NCBI GenBank assembly: GCA_900755895.1
Contig: CAAEIG010000138.1
Location: 1 to 64,000 of the forward strand
Direction of reading: 5' to 3'
Length of the DNA stretch: 64,000 nt
DNA from: Clostridia bacterium
GTDB taxonomy: Bacteria > Bacillota > Clostridia > Oscillospirales > Acutalibacteraceae
The notes below the pieces were generated by a model. The model did no database searches. It was not told the origin of the DNA and worked only from the letters and a program-made list of their open reading frames with translations. Each line of letters starts with the position of its first letter. The stretch's first letter is position 1. Made by a program: the position numbers and the translations under genes. Positions 26,003 through 33,089 of the stretch are shown piece by piece.

Positions 26003-27211
26003 ATGGCACTGATTGTACAGAAGTTCGGCGGCAGTTCAGTAAAAGACGCCGAGCGCATCAACAACGTGGCGGATATCGTCACTTCCACCTACAAAAAGGG
26101 CAATGATGTGGTAGTGGTTGTCTCCGCTCAGGGAGATACCACCGACGACCTGATTGCCAAGGCAGGGGAAATCAATGAAAAGCCCTCTAAACGGGAGATG
26201 GATATGCTCCTTTCCGCTGGAGAGCAGATCTCCGCAGCACTTTTGGCCATGGCCATTGAGCGCATGGGGTATCCGGTGGTGTCCCTGTTAGGATGGCAGG
26301 CCGGATTTGACACCTCTTCGGACTACGGCAACGCCCGAATCAAGCGGGTGAATACCCAGCGTATCGAGCAGGAGCTGGATAAACGGAGAATTGTGGTGGT
26401 GACTGGTTTCCAGGGCGTCAACCGCTATGGGGACATGACCACTTTGGGCCGTGGCGGATCCGATACCAGTGCGGTGGCAATTGCCGCATCCATGCATGCG
26501 GATCTGTGCCAGATCTTTACCGATGTGGACGGTGTGTACACAGCGGATCCCAGGAAGATTCCCGGTGCAGTGAAGCTCAAATCCATCTCCTACGACGAGA
26601 TGTTGGAGCTGGCGACTTTGGGCGCTCAGGTGCTCCATAACCGGTCCGTAGAGATGGCAAAGAAGTACAACATTGAATTGGAAGTCCTTTCCAGCCTGAC
26701 GCGGCGGGAAGGCACCATCGTGAAGGAGGAAAGCAACGTGGAAAAAATGCTCATCAGCGGTGTGGCGAAGGATGACAATATTGCCCGCATCTCCATCATC
26801 GGGGTGCCGGATAAGCCTGGTCTGGCCTTTAAGATTTTCTCTCGGCTGGCATCCAAGGGAGTCAATGTGGACATTATTCTGCAGTCCATCGGCCGCAACG
26901 GCACAAAGGATATCAGCTTTACTGTGGACAAAGACAAGATGGATGATGCCATTGCTCTGCTGCAGGAAAATTCCGAGAGATGGGGAGCATCCAACATTGT
27001 ATCCGATGACAATGTGACCAAGGTTTCCATTGTGGGCGCTGGCATGGAATCCCATCCCGGTGTGGCTGCGGAGATGTTTGAAGCATTGTTCTCCCGCAGT
27101 GTCAACATTCAAATGATCTCCACCAGTGAGATTAAGATTTCCGTGTTGATCAATAAGGCGGACGGAGATCGTGCAGTGGAAGCCATCCACGAAAAGTTTT
27201 TTGGCCAATAA
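26003..27211 (+). CDS. lysC: Aspartate kinase
   Basis: The 402-residue protein has the aspartokinase N-terminus LIVQKFGGSSVKD, catalytic TLGRGGSDTSAVAIAA, and TDVDGVYTADPR. Two C-terminal ACT domains follow (ISIIGVPDKPGLAFKIFS and VSIVGAGMESHPGVAAEMF), the usual sites for feedback by lysine and threonine. It is the single-chain, non-fused type that in some hosts also makes a beta subunit from an internal start. The start could be the ATG at 26003 or 25997. An 86-nt gap separates it from thrB, with complementary GCCCGGAT/ATCCGGGC arms. Confidence 0.95.
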   Translation: MALIVQKFGGSSVKDAERINNVADIVTSTYKKGNDVVVVVSAQGDTTDDLIAKAGEINEKPSKREMDMLLSAGEQISAALLAMAIERMGYPVVSLLGWQAGFDTSSDYGNARIKRVNTQRIEQELDKRRIVVVTGFQGVNRYGDMTTLGRGGSDTSAVAIAASMHADLCQIFTDVDGVYTADPRKIPGAVKLKSISYDEMLELATLGAQVLHNRSVEMAKKYNIELEVLSSLTRREGTIVKEESNVEKMLISGVAKDDNIARISIIGVPDKPGLAFKIFSRLASKGVNVDIILQSIGRNGTKDISFTVDKDKMDDAIALLQENSERWGASNIVSDDNVTKVSIVGAGMESHPGVAAEMFEALFSRSVNIQMISTSEIKISVLINKADGDRAVEAIHEKFFGQ

Positions 27212-27257
27212 AGGGAAAGAACTTCCCAGGAATTGAAAGTGGTCTAAACGAGTAATT

Positions 27258-27289
27258 ACCCCCGGAGAGCGCAAGCTAAATCCGGGGGT
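27258..27289 (+). promoter_or_regulatory. Stem-loop sequestering the Shine-Dalgarno of the small ORF
   Basis: ACCCCCGGA (27258-27266) pairs perfectly with TCCGGGGGT (27281-27289). The 3' arm contains the GGGGGTG Shine-Dalgarno of the ORF starting at 27297. No T run follows, so it is not a normal terminator. It may mask the ribosome binding site. Confidence 0.6.
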
Positions 27290-27296
27290 GATTTGC

Positions 27297-27485
27297 ATGT
27301 ATCCGTATTTTTGGGGAGGCACGCCGTACAGTGGGGCATATAGCCTGCCTTATGCGCTGCTGGATCGAGACCTGGAGCCCAGTTTGCCGGAGGAGGTTCG
27401 TGCAGCCATTGAGGAGCACAAGGAAGAGATTCACAATGAAGAGGACCTGCGCCGCATGGCTCACGAGCTGATGCTTCGCCGGTAA
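27297..27485 (+). CDS. Small acidic protein of unknown function
   Basis: The 62-residue protein starts with an aromatic/Gly-rich segment (MYPYFWGGTPYSGAYSLPYA) and continues as a charged helix (LPEEVRAAIEEHKEEIHNEE, then RRMAHELMLRR). No known domain is recognised. Codon use and a clear ribosome binding site support a real gene. It follows lysC by 85 nt, but its ribosome binding site lies in a strong hairpin. Confidence 0.6.
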   Translation: MYPYFWGGTPYSGAYSLPYALLDRDLEPSLPEEVRAAIEEHKEEIHNEEDLRRMAHELMLRR

Positions 27486-27493
27486 GCGGTTGA

Positions 27494-27517
27494 CGTCCCG
27501 GAGAGCGGACTCTGGGA
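27494..27517 (+). other. Hairpin after the small ORF
   Basis: GTCCC plus GAG (5' arm) pairs with CTC plus GGGAC (3' arm) around AGCGGA, without a T run. It may end or stabilise the upstream message. Confidence 0.4.
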
Positions 27518-27600
27518 CGCAGCTACATAGTGGGTAAGAGGACGAAAATGGATGCTCAAAACCCTCGCGAAAAAAATTTTGAAAAAATTGAAAAAAGGGG

Positions 27601-27629
27601 TTGATTTTTTCGAAATTATCCCTTATAAT
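27601..27629 (+). promoter_or_regulatory. tRNA-Pro promoter
   Basis: TTGATT (27601-27606) and TATAAT (27624-27629) are 17 nt apart; the tRNA begins 13 nt after the -10 box. Confidence 0.85.
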
Positions 27630-27641
27630 AAACCACGTTGT

Positions 27642-27717
27642 CCGGGTGTGGCGCAGTTGGTAGCGCGCTTGACTGGGGGTCAAGAGGCCGTGAGTTCAAG
27701 TCTCGCCACTCGGACCA
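27642..27717 (+). tRNA. tRNA-Pro (anticodon GGG)
   Basis: The cloverleaf is complete. The acceptor CCGGGTG pairs with CACTCGG (one G-T), the D stem GCGC with GCGC, the anticodon stem CTTGA with TCAAG around loop CTGGGGG, and the T stem GTGAG with CTCGC around TTCAAGT. The anticodon GGG reads CCC (Pro), and position 37 is G as usual for this tRNA. Discriminator A and CCA are encoded. Confidence 0.93.
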
Positions 27718-27748
27718 AGACGACAGAGTTTTCTCTGTCGTCTTTTTT
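27717..27748 (+). terminator. Terminator after tRNA-Pro
   Basis: AAGACGACAGAG (27717-27728) pairs perfectly with CTCTGTCGTCTT (27733-27744) around TTTT, followed by a T run. Confidence 0.94.
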
Positions 27749-27805
27749 GTTTTCTTTGTGTTTAGCTTGTGCTATAGTAGAGCAAACAGTTTTCAGGAGG
27801 TGCCT

Positions 27806-28675
27806 ATGAAAAGGTTCCCAGCTCGAAAAAAGAACATATTACTTCTGGTTTGTCTGGCTGTGATATTCATAGTGCTTGGTGTGTGGCTTTGGCGCGGAAA
27901 TATGGATTTGACCGTCACTCGCTATGAGCTGGATATCCTCCCAGAGGAGGGGCGCTTCACCATAGCCCAAGTATCCGATCTGCACAATGCCCAATTTGGC
28001 CAGGGAAACCAAGAGCTTCTGGCACTGTTGGAAGAGGTTGAGCCCGATATGATTACTGTAACCGGCGATCTCATCGACAGTCGCTCCACCAATCTTTCCG
28101 TGGCCTCTAATTTTATGGAACGCGCTGTGAAAATCGCTCCTGTCTACTACGTCACGGGCAACCACGAGGCTAGAGTGCTTGACGCCTACCAAACCATCAA
28201 AGATGTTATGGAAGCAGCAGGAGTTGAGGTGCTGGAGGATGAGGTTGTCCCTATTCCAGGTCAGCCAATAGAGTTGGTTGGCCTGGATGATGGAGCTTTT
28301 GACAGAGTTCCGGACCAGGCCTTGGTGGATAGTGCAGGATGGAACCTGCAATTGGCTTTGGATGAGCTATCAAAAGCGTGGGAAGGGGAAACAAATGTCT
28401 GCCGGGTACTCCTGACTCACCGTCCTGAATATGTGGAGCTTTACGCTCAGTACGATGTGGATCTGGTGCTGGCTGGCCATGCCCACGGGGGCCAGATTCG
28501 CGTTCCTGGTTTGGGTGGACTGTATGCACCTGGGCAAGGGTTCCTGCCGGACTATGAGGATGGTCTTCATCAGGTGGGGGAGACCAGAATGATTGTCAGC
28601 CGGGGATTGGGAAATAGCATATTCCCGTTGCGGGTGAACAATCCCCCGGAGCTGGTGGTTGTAACATTGACATGA
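27806..28675 (+). CDS. Membrane-anchored metallophosphoesterase (YkuE-like)
   Basis: The 289-residue protein starts with a basic segment and one membrane helix (about 9-28), then a calcineurin-like domain. Metal motifs are in order: QVSDLHNAQFG, VTGDLIDS, YVTGNHEAR, LLTHRPEYV and LAGHAHGGQIRVPG. All conserved His, Asp and Asn ligands are present. Homologues act on phosphodiesters at the outer membrane face; the substrate is unknown. AGGAGG lies 5 nt before the ATG. It is apparently monocistronic. Confidence 0.9.
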   Translation: MKRFPARKKNILLLVCLAVIFIVLGVWLWRGNMDLTVTRYELDILPEEGRFTIAQVSDLHNAQFGQGNQELLALLEEVEPDMITVTGDLIDSRSTNLSVASNFMERAVKIAPVYYVTGNHEARVLDAYQTIKDVMEAAGVEVLEDEVVPIPGQPIELVGLDDGAFDRVPDQALVDSAGWNLQLALDELSKAWEGETNVCRVLLTHRPEYVELYAQYDVDLVLAGHAHGGQIRVPGLGGLYAPGQGFLPDYEDGLHQVGETRMIVSRGLGNSIFPLRVNNPPELVVVTLT

Positions 28676-28762
28676 TAGCCGCAAACAAAGCCCATTGATG
28701 CGGGGAGCAAATCAGAATGCACCCAGGAAAAACAAGGGAAGCTTTTGAGGTTACTAAAGACA

Positions 28763-28798
28763 TGAAAAGGGGATGCCGCTATTGAGCAGCATCCCCTT
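28763..28798 (-). terminator. Terminator after the zinc-ribbon membrane protein gene
   Basis: AAGGGGATGC (28767-28776) and GCATCCCCTT (28789-28798) pair. On the minus strand the stem runs into TTTTC. Confidence 0.78.
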
Positions 28799-28810
28799 AG
28801 CTTATTTTAT

Positions 28811-29164
28811 TTATTCGTTTACATGATGACAGGTGGGGCAGGTTTTGCCTCCGGGGGGCAGCTGTGTGCCGCAATGATTGCAGTATTCCACTGCAGTGGC
28901 GGCAGTTGGCTCCTCTGGAAGCAGCTTCCGCAGTTTTTCCTCCAAACGGAGTTGAATATCCGTTTGCTGGTCCAACAGGCAGATGATCTGAGAGATGCCC
29001 CACAAGATGCTGCCCAGAAATAGGCTGGAAAGAATGAACGACAACGCCACGAGCCATTGCTCAAAACTGCTGCCAAACAAGACGATCACACCCCAGGTGC
29101 ATCCGCCGATACCAATGACGGCACCAACGATCATCAAAAGAAAGCCCACATTGTTTTTATACAT
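28811..29164 (-). CDS. Two-helix membrane protein with C-terminal zinc ribbon
   Basis: The 117-residue protein has two membrane helices (GFLLMIVGAVIGIGGCTWGV and a second at about 35-58), a charged coiled-coil-like stretch (LEEKLRKLLPEEP), and a C-terminal zinc ribbon CNHCGTQLPPGGKTCPTCH. The ribbon should face the cytoplasm. No function is recognised. The ATG at 29164 follows AGGAGG. Confidence 0.75.
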   Translation of the reverse strand: MYKNNVGFLLMIVGAVIGIGGCTWGVIVLFGSSFEQWLVALSFILSSLFLGSILWGISQIICLLDQQTDIQLRLEEKLRKLLPEEPTAATAVEYCNHCGTQLPPGGKTCPTCHHVNE

Positions 29165-29192
29165 ATAGCTCGCCTCCTCTCGTTCTGTCTTC

Positions 29193-29221
29193 AGTATAGC
29201 AGAGCCTAAAAGAGTCGGCAA
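29193..29221 (-). promoter_or_regulatory. Promoter of the zinc-ribbon membrane protein gene
   Basis: On the minus strand TTGCCG (29221-29216) and TATACT (29198-29193) are 17 nt apart. Confidence 0.7.
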
Positions 29222-29233
29222 TTGCTCTTTTTT

Positions 29234-29557
29234 CTAAAAAATCAAATTCTCTTCTGTAGGATCCCACAAGCATTTTCGCAAGTCAACTCTACCGTCCGGA
29301 CGGAAGGGAATCCCCTCGCGTTCCAACAGTTGACGCTGAATCTCCTTGCCCCCAAAAGCCTGGTCACAGCAAAGGGAGCCATCCCGATACAGCACCCTGT
29401 GGCAGGGAAGATCCTCAGGAGCTCTTTGCATGGCAGCTCCAACGATGCGGGCGGCCCTGGGGGATCCAACCAGTATGGCCAGCTGGCCATAGGTGGAAAC
29501 CTTTCCTGCGGGAATTTGACTTACAAGACGATAGATGCGTTTGGGAAACGTATCCAA
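29234..29557 (-). CDS. MGMT family protein (alkyltransferase-like, with PCHR motif)
   Basis: The protein of about 107 residues is only the C-terminal DNA-binding/active-site domain of O6-alkylguanine-DNA alkyltransferase: IPAGKVSTYGQLAILVGSPRAAR, here cited as IPAGKVSTYGQLA and GSPRAAR, then LPCHRVLYRDGSL. It keeps the acceptor Cys in PCHR, whereas many stand-alone ATL proteins have PWHR. It may repair or flag alkylated guanine. The upstream GTG at 29566 lies inside AAGGGGGTGA, so the TTG at 29557 is preferred. It has its own promoter. Confidence 0.88.
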   Translation of the reverse strand: MDTFPKRIYRLVSQIPAGKVSTYGQLAILVGSPRAARIVGAAMQRAPEDLPCHRVLYRDGSLCCDQAFGGKEIQRQLLEREGIPFRPDGRVDLRKCLWDPTEENLIF

Positions 29558-29578
29558 TTCCGTCACCCCCTTTTCTAC

Positions 29579-29607
29579 ACTGTAGCACGGAGGAAAAACG
29601 GTGTCAA
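29579..29607 (-). promoter_or_regulatory. Promoter of the MGMT-like gene
   Basis: On the minus strand TTGACA (29607-29602) and TACAGT (29584-29579) are 17 nt apart. Confidence 0.8.
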
Positions 29608-29653
29608 GTCAGGCCGTATTTGACCGGGAAAGGAAACAATTCCCCGGGGGGAG

Positions 29654-29682
29654 TTGATTTTTCCTTGCTTGTCCAGTATAAT
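29654..29682 (+). promoter_or_regulatory. fba promoter
   Basis: TTGATT (29654-29659) and TATAAT (29677-29682) are 17 nt apart, 41 nt before the fba start codon. Confidence 0.85.
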
Positions 29683-29723
29683 AAAAACAGTCAAAAATCT
29701 TTCCATTTTGGGAGGCACGCTTT

Positions 29724-30587
29724 ATGTTAGTTTCCGCAAAAGAAATGCTCACTAAGGCCAAGGCAGGCAAGTATGCTGTTGGCCAGTTCAACATCAACAA
29801 TCTGGAGTGGACCAAGGCCATTCTGCTCACTGCCCAGGAGCTCAACTCTCCTGTGATCCTCGGTGTGTCCGAGGGCGCCGGCAAGTATATGTGCGGCTAT
29901 AACACTGTCACTGGTATGGTGGAAGGGATGCTCAAGACTTTGAACATCACTGTCCCCGTTGCTCTGCATCTGGACCACGGCTCCTATGAGGGCGCTCTGA
30001 AGGCTATGGAGGATGGTTTCTCCTCCGTTATGTTCGACGGCTCCCACTACGGGATTGAGGAGAACATTGAGAAGACCAAGGAGATCATCCGCATTGCTAC
30101 AGAGAAGGGGATTTCCGTTGAGGCTGAGGTTGGCGCTATCGGCGGCGAGGAAGACGGCGTTGTCGGCGGCGGCGAAGTTGCCGATCCCGATGAGTGCAAG
30201 ATGATCGCTGATCTGGGTGTTACCATGCTGGCTGCTGGTATTGGCAACATTCATGGCGTGTACCCCGAGAACTGGCAGGGCCTGAACTTCGAAGTTCTGG
30301 CTAAGATCCAGGAGAAGACCGGCACCATGCCTCTGGTGCTCCACGGCGGCACCGGCATTCCCGCTGAGATGGTGAAGAAGGCCATCACCCTGGGCGTTTC
30401 CAAGGTGAACGTGAACACCGAGTGCCAGCTGGCTTTTGCTGCTGCCACCCGCAAGTATATCGAAGAGGGCAAGGATCATCAGGGCAAGGGCTTCGATCCC
30501 CGCAAGCTGCTGGCTCCTGGCACCGAGGCCATCAAGGAGACCGTCAAGGAGAAGATGGAGCTGTTCGGCTCTATTGGCAAGGCGTAA
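29724..30587 (+). CDS. fba: Class II fructose-1,6-bisphosphate aldolase
   Basis: The 287-residue protein has VGQFNINNLEWTKAI, the zinc ligands in LHLDHGS and GNIHGVYP, the VLHGGTGIP motif and KVNVNTECQLAF. It splits fructose-1,6-bisphosphate into glyceraldehyde-3-phosphate and DHAP. Length fits the class IIB type. Codon use is strongly biased, as expected for a glycolytic enzyme. GGAGGC precedes the ATG. It is monocistronic, with its own promoter and terminator. Confidence 0.96.
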   Translation: MLVSAKEMLTKAKAGKYAVGQFNINNLEWTKAILLTAQELNSPVILGVSEGAGKYMCGYNTVTGMVEGMLKTLNITVPVALHLDHGSYEGALKAMEDGFSSVMFDGSHYGIEENIEKTKEIIRIATEKGISVEAEVGAIGGEEDGVVGGGEVADPDECKMIADLGVTMLAAGIGNIHGVYPENWQGLNFEVLAKIQEKTGTMPLVLHGGTGIPAEMVKKAITLGVSKVNVNTECQLAFAAATRKYIEEGKDHQGKGFDPRKLLAPGTEAIKETVKEKMELFGSIGKA

Positions 30588-30647
30588 GAATCCTTTGGCT
30601 GAAAGGGGTTTGCTCCTTTTTTATCCGGCGCAGCCATTGGAAAATAG

Positions 30648-30684
30648 AGGGATGGTACGGTTTTCCGTACTGTCCCTTTTTGTT
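30648..30684 (+). terminator. fba terminator
   Basis: GGTACGG (30654-30660) pairs with CCGTACT (30665-30671) around TTTT, extended by AGGGA/TCCCT, then a T run. Confidence 0.85.
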
Positions 30685-30698
30685 TTTGGGCGATTTTC

Positions 30699-30727
30699 TT
30701 GTATTTTCCATAGCACTATGGTATAAT
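30699..30727 (+). promoter_or_regulatory. Promoter of the pseudokinase gene
   Basis: TTGTAT (30699-30704) and TATAAT (30722-30727) are 17 nt apart. Confidence 0.8.
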
Positions 30728-30807
30728 AACAGCGAGATTTTATTCTGCCGGCGGAGAAATATGATTTTTCCGTGCTTTGGGGCGGCTTTGGAATTGTGGA
30801 GGAAATC

Positions 30808-32415
30808 ATGGAAAGCAAACTGTGTGCCAATTGTTTTGCCGAGCTGCAGCCCGGCGGCGGGGCTTGTCCTGTCTGCGGATGGGACAATGATCGGCCCCAG
30901 CCTGCCGAGGCTCTCGGCTGCCATAGTGTGGTTGCTTCCCGATATGAGGTGGGGCGCGTAAAGGCAGTGAACGGAGAGGGCTTCACCTATGCCGCCTTGG
31001 ATTTGACCACAAGAAAACCAGTGGATTTGCGGGAGTTTTTTCCCACATCCCTAGCGACACGCAGCCAGAATGACGGTACGGTTATCCCGCATTCTGGAAA
31101 AGAGTCCATTTTTGACAAATACCTGGATGACTTTATTGACTTGCAAAAGAATATCAGCCGCCTGCGGGAAGTGACTGTGGTTCACTCTGTGCTGGATATT
31201 TTTGAAGAGAATTACACTGCCTATGCGGTGTATGAGTATGTGCCTGCGATTTCCCTGCGGCGGTATGTGGAAAACGTGGGAGGGTCCCTGTCTTGGAACG
31301 CGGCGAATCGGATGTTTCAGCCGGTGTTGTCTGCTTTGGGCTTGATGAATTCCCTGGGCATTGCCCATCTGGGTGTGTCGCCGGACAATCTCCGTGTCAC
31401 CCAGGAGAATACCCTGTTGATTACTGGCTTTTCCATTGTTGCAGCCCGACGGGCTGGCACAGAGCTGGAGCCTGATTTGGCACTTGGATTCGCTGCTCTG
31501 GAGCAGTACAGCACCAAGGCACCCTGCGGAGAAACCAGCGATGTGTACGGATTTGGCGCCACGTTGCTTTTTGCTCTGACCGGTCAGGGGCCCCAGGAGG
31601 CTCCTCGCCGGCTGAAGGATCAGCGTTTGATGATCTCTCGAGAGGTGTTGCACTCCTTGCCGCCTTTTGCCGTGACTGCCATTGCTAATGCTTTGCAGGT
31701 GCATCCCAGCAAGCGCACAGCCAGTTTTGAGCGCTTTAAAACGGAGTTGGCTGCGGCCCCCACCTTGGTGACTGAAGTGGACCAAACCGAGGCTATCCGG
31801 CGGATTCCGCCTCTGGACCTGAAGGTTCCCCAAGGCCGTGGCCTGCCACCATTCGTGTGGCTGATTGGCTCTGGAGTGGTGACCTTGGTGGCCCTGGTGA
31901 TCGTGGCATCCCTGTGGCTGGGAGAGAGAGGCATGTCCTTTGGAGATTTGACGCAGTTGTTCCAGGAGAGCAGCACTGTGGAGCAAGTGACGGAAGTACC
32001 CAATTTGGTGAACGCCAATTATGAGGAGGTTCTCCAGAAGGTGGAGAGTGGAGAGTATGCCTTCCAGGTGAAAGTCACTGCACAGGAATTCAATGATACT
32101 GTGGCGGAGGGCTGCATCAGCAGTCAGGTGCCCTTTGCAGGGGAGCCTCTGCCGGAAGACGGTACCGTGAGTGTTACCGTCAGCCGAGGTAGTGCTACCC
32201 GTACTTTGCCGGATTTCAACGGCGTGAGTTATGAGAAATTGCAGCAGGTACTTGTGGAGAGTGGATTTGTGCCAGAGCGGGTGGATGAGGCCAGCGAAGA
32301 CGTGGAGGCCGGTTATGTCCTGCGGTATCAGGATCACCAGGTGGGAGATTCCCTGGATTACGGTTCCACAGTGACGGTAGTGGTCAGTTCCGGGCCGACG
32401 GCTCCGGCGGAGTAA
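30808..32415 (+). CDS. Zinc-ribbon / pseudokinase / PASTA membrane protein
   Basis: The 535-residue protein has four parts. A zinc ribbon (Cys6, Cys9, Cys20, Cys23) is followed by a Ser/Thr-kinase-like domain (about 45-340), one membrane helix (about 348-369) and two extracellular PASTA-like modules (about 390-455 and 460-530; LPDFNGVSYEKLQQVLVESG). The kinase catalytic residues are missing: VAIK reads VDLR (Arg75), HRDxKPxN reads HLGVSPDN (187-194) and DFG reads GFS (207-209). It is therefore probably a pseudokinase that senses wall fragments or relays a signal by binding. The ATG at 30808 has GGAGG upstream. A WYL-like regulator gene follows after 17 nt. Confidence 0.82.
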   Translation: MESKLCANCFAELQPGGGACPVCGWDNDRPQPAEALGCHSVVASRYEVGRVKAVNGEGFTYAALDLTTRKPVDLREFFPTSLATRSQNDGTVIPHSGKESIFDKYLDDFIDLQKNISRLREVTVVHSVLDIFEENYTAYAVYEYVPAISLRRYVENVGGSLSWNAANRMFQPVLSALGLMNSLGIAHLGVSPDNLRVTQENTLLITGFSIVAARRAGTELEPDLALGFAALEQYSTKAPCGETSDVYGFGATLLFALTGQGPQEAPRRLKDQRLMISREVLHSLPPFAVTAIANALQVHPSKRTASFERFKTELAAAPTLVTEVDQTEAIRRIPPLDLKVPQGRGLPPFVWLIGSGVVTLVALVIVASLWLGERGMSFGDLTQLFQESSTVEQVTEVPNLVNANYEEVLQKVESGEYAFQVKVTAQEFNDTVAEGCISSQVPFAGEPLPEDGTVSVTVSRGSATRTLPDFNGVSYEKLQQVLVESGFVPERVDEASEDVEAGYVLRYQDHQVGDSLDYGSTVTVVVSSGPTAPAE

Positions 32416-32432
32416 AGGGGAGGGGAGCGTCC

Positions 32433-33089
32433 ATGCCCAACGTGTCCGAGAAGAAATTGAAGCTGCTATATTTGGCGCGCCTCCTGTGGGAACGGACCGA
32501 TGGGCAGCATGCTGTCACCTTGTCACAAATGATGGAAGAGCTGGAAGCAAGGGGGATTTCTGCCGAGCGCAAGAGCTTGTATGACGACTTGGAGACCTTG
32601 CGGCGGTTTGGGTTTGACATCCGTACCCGCAAGGGCCGCACCTTTGAATACTACTTGGCGGAACGTCCTTTTTCAGAGAAAGATCTGCGCTGTTTGGTGG
32701 ATGCTGTGCGCTCCAATTCGGAGCTGTCAAAGCGCCGCAGTGGGGAGCTGGTGAAGAAGCTGGTTGAATTGGGCAGCCAGTATCAAGGCGAAGAGCTTCT
32801 CCGTGTTCCCGTGTCCAAGGACTTGGAAGCGAGCCCAGCAGGAGAAAAGCTGACGCTGGAGTTTTCTCAGGAATTGCTGTCCCAAGTGGAGAAGCGTTTT
32901 GGCAAGCTTTCCAATATGGAGTCCTTGCGTGGGGGAAGAATGCGGGCCCAGGTAATTGGAGCGGTGGACAGTTCCCTGTTCAGTTGGCTTTTTGAAATGG
33001 GCTTGGATATGCGCTTGACTTCTCCGAAAAAGGTGGCGGAACAGTTTCGAGAACGAGCAAAATCCTTGGCAAAAGCATATAAATCCTAG
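32433..33089 (+). CDS. WYL-type transcriptional regulator lacking the central WYL domain
   Basis: The 218-residue protein has an N-terminal winged helix (KLKLLYLARLLWERTDG, SLYDDLETLRRFGFDI) and a C-terminal WCX-like domain (MRAQVIGAVDSSLFSWLFEM and KKVAEQFRERAKSLAKAY). Ordinary family members are about 300 residues with a WYL domain between; here the middle is short and no WYL motif is seen. DNA binding is likely, while the missing domain suggests a different or absent ligand. It is 17 nt downstream of the pseudokinase gene and its 3' end overlaps the convergent flippase gene by 4 nt. Confidence 0.75.
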   Translation: MPNVSEKKLKLLYLARLLWERTDGQHAVTLSQMMEELEARGISAERKSLYDDLETLRRFGFDIRTRKGRTFEYYLAERPFSEKDLRCLVDAVRSNSELSKRRSGELVKKLVELGSQYQGEELLRVPVSKDLEASPAGEKLTLEFSQELLSQVEKRFGKLSNMESLRGGRMRAQVIGAVDSSLFSWLFEMGLDMRLTSPKKVAEQFRERAKSLAKAYKS

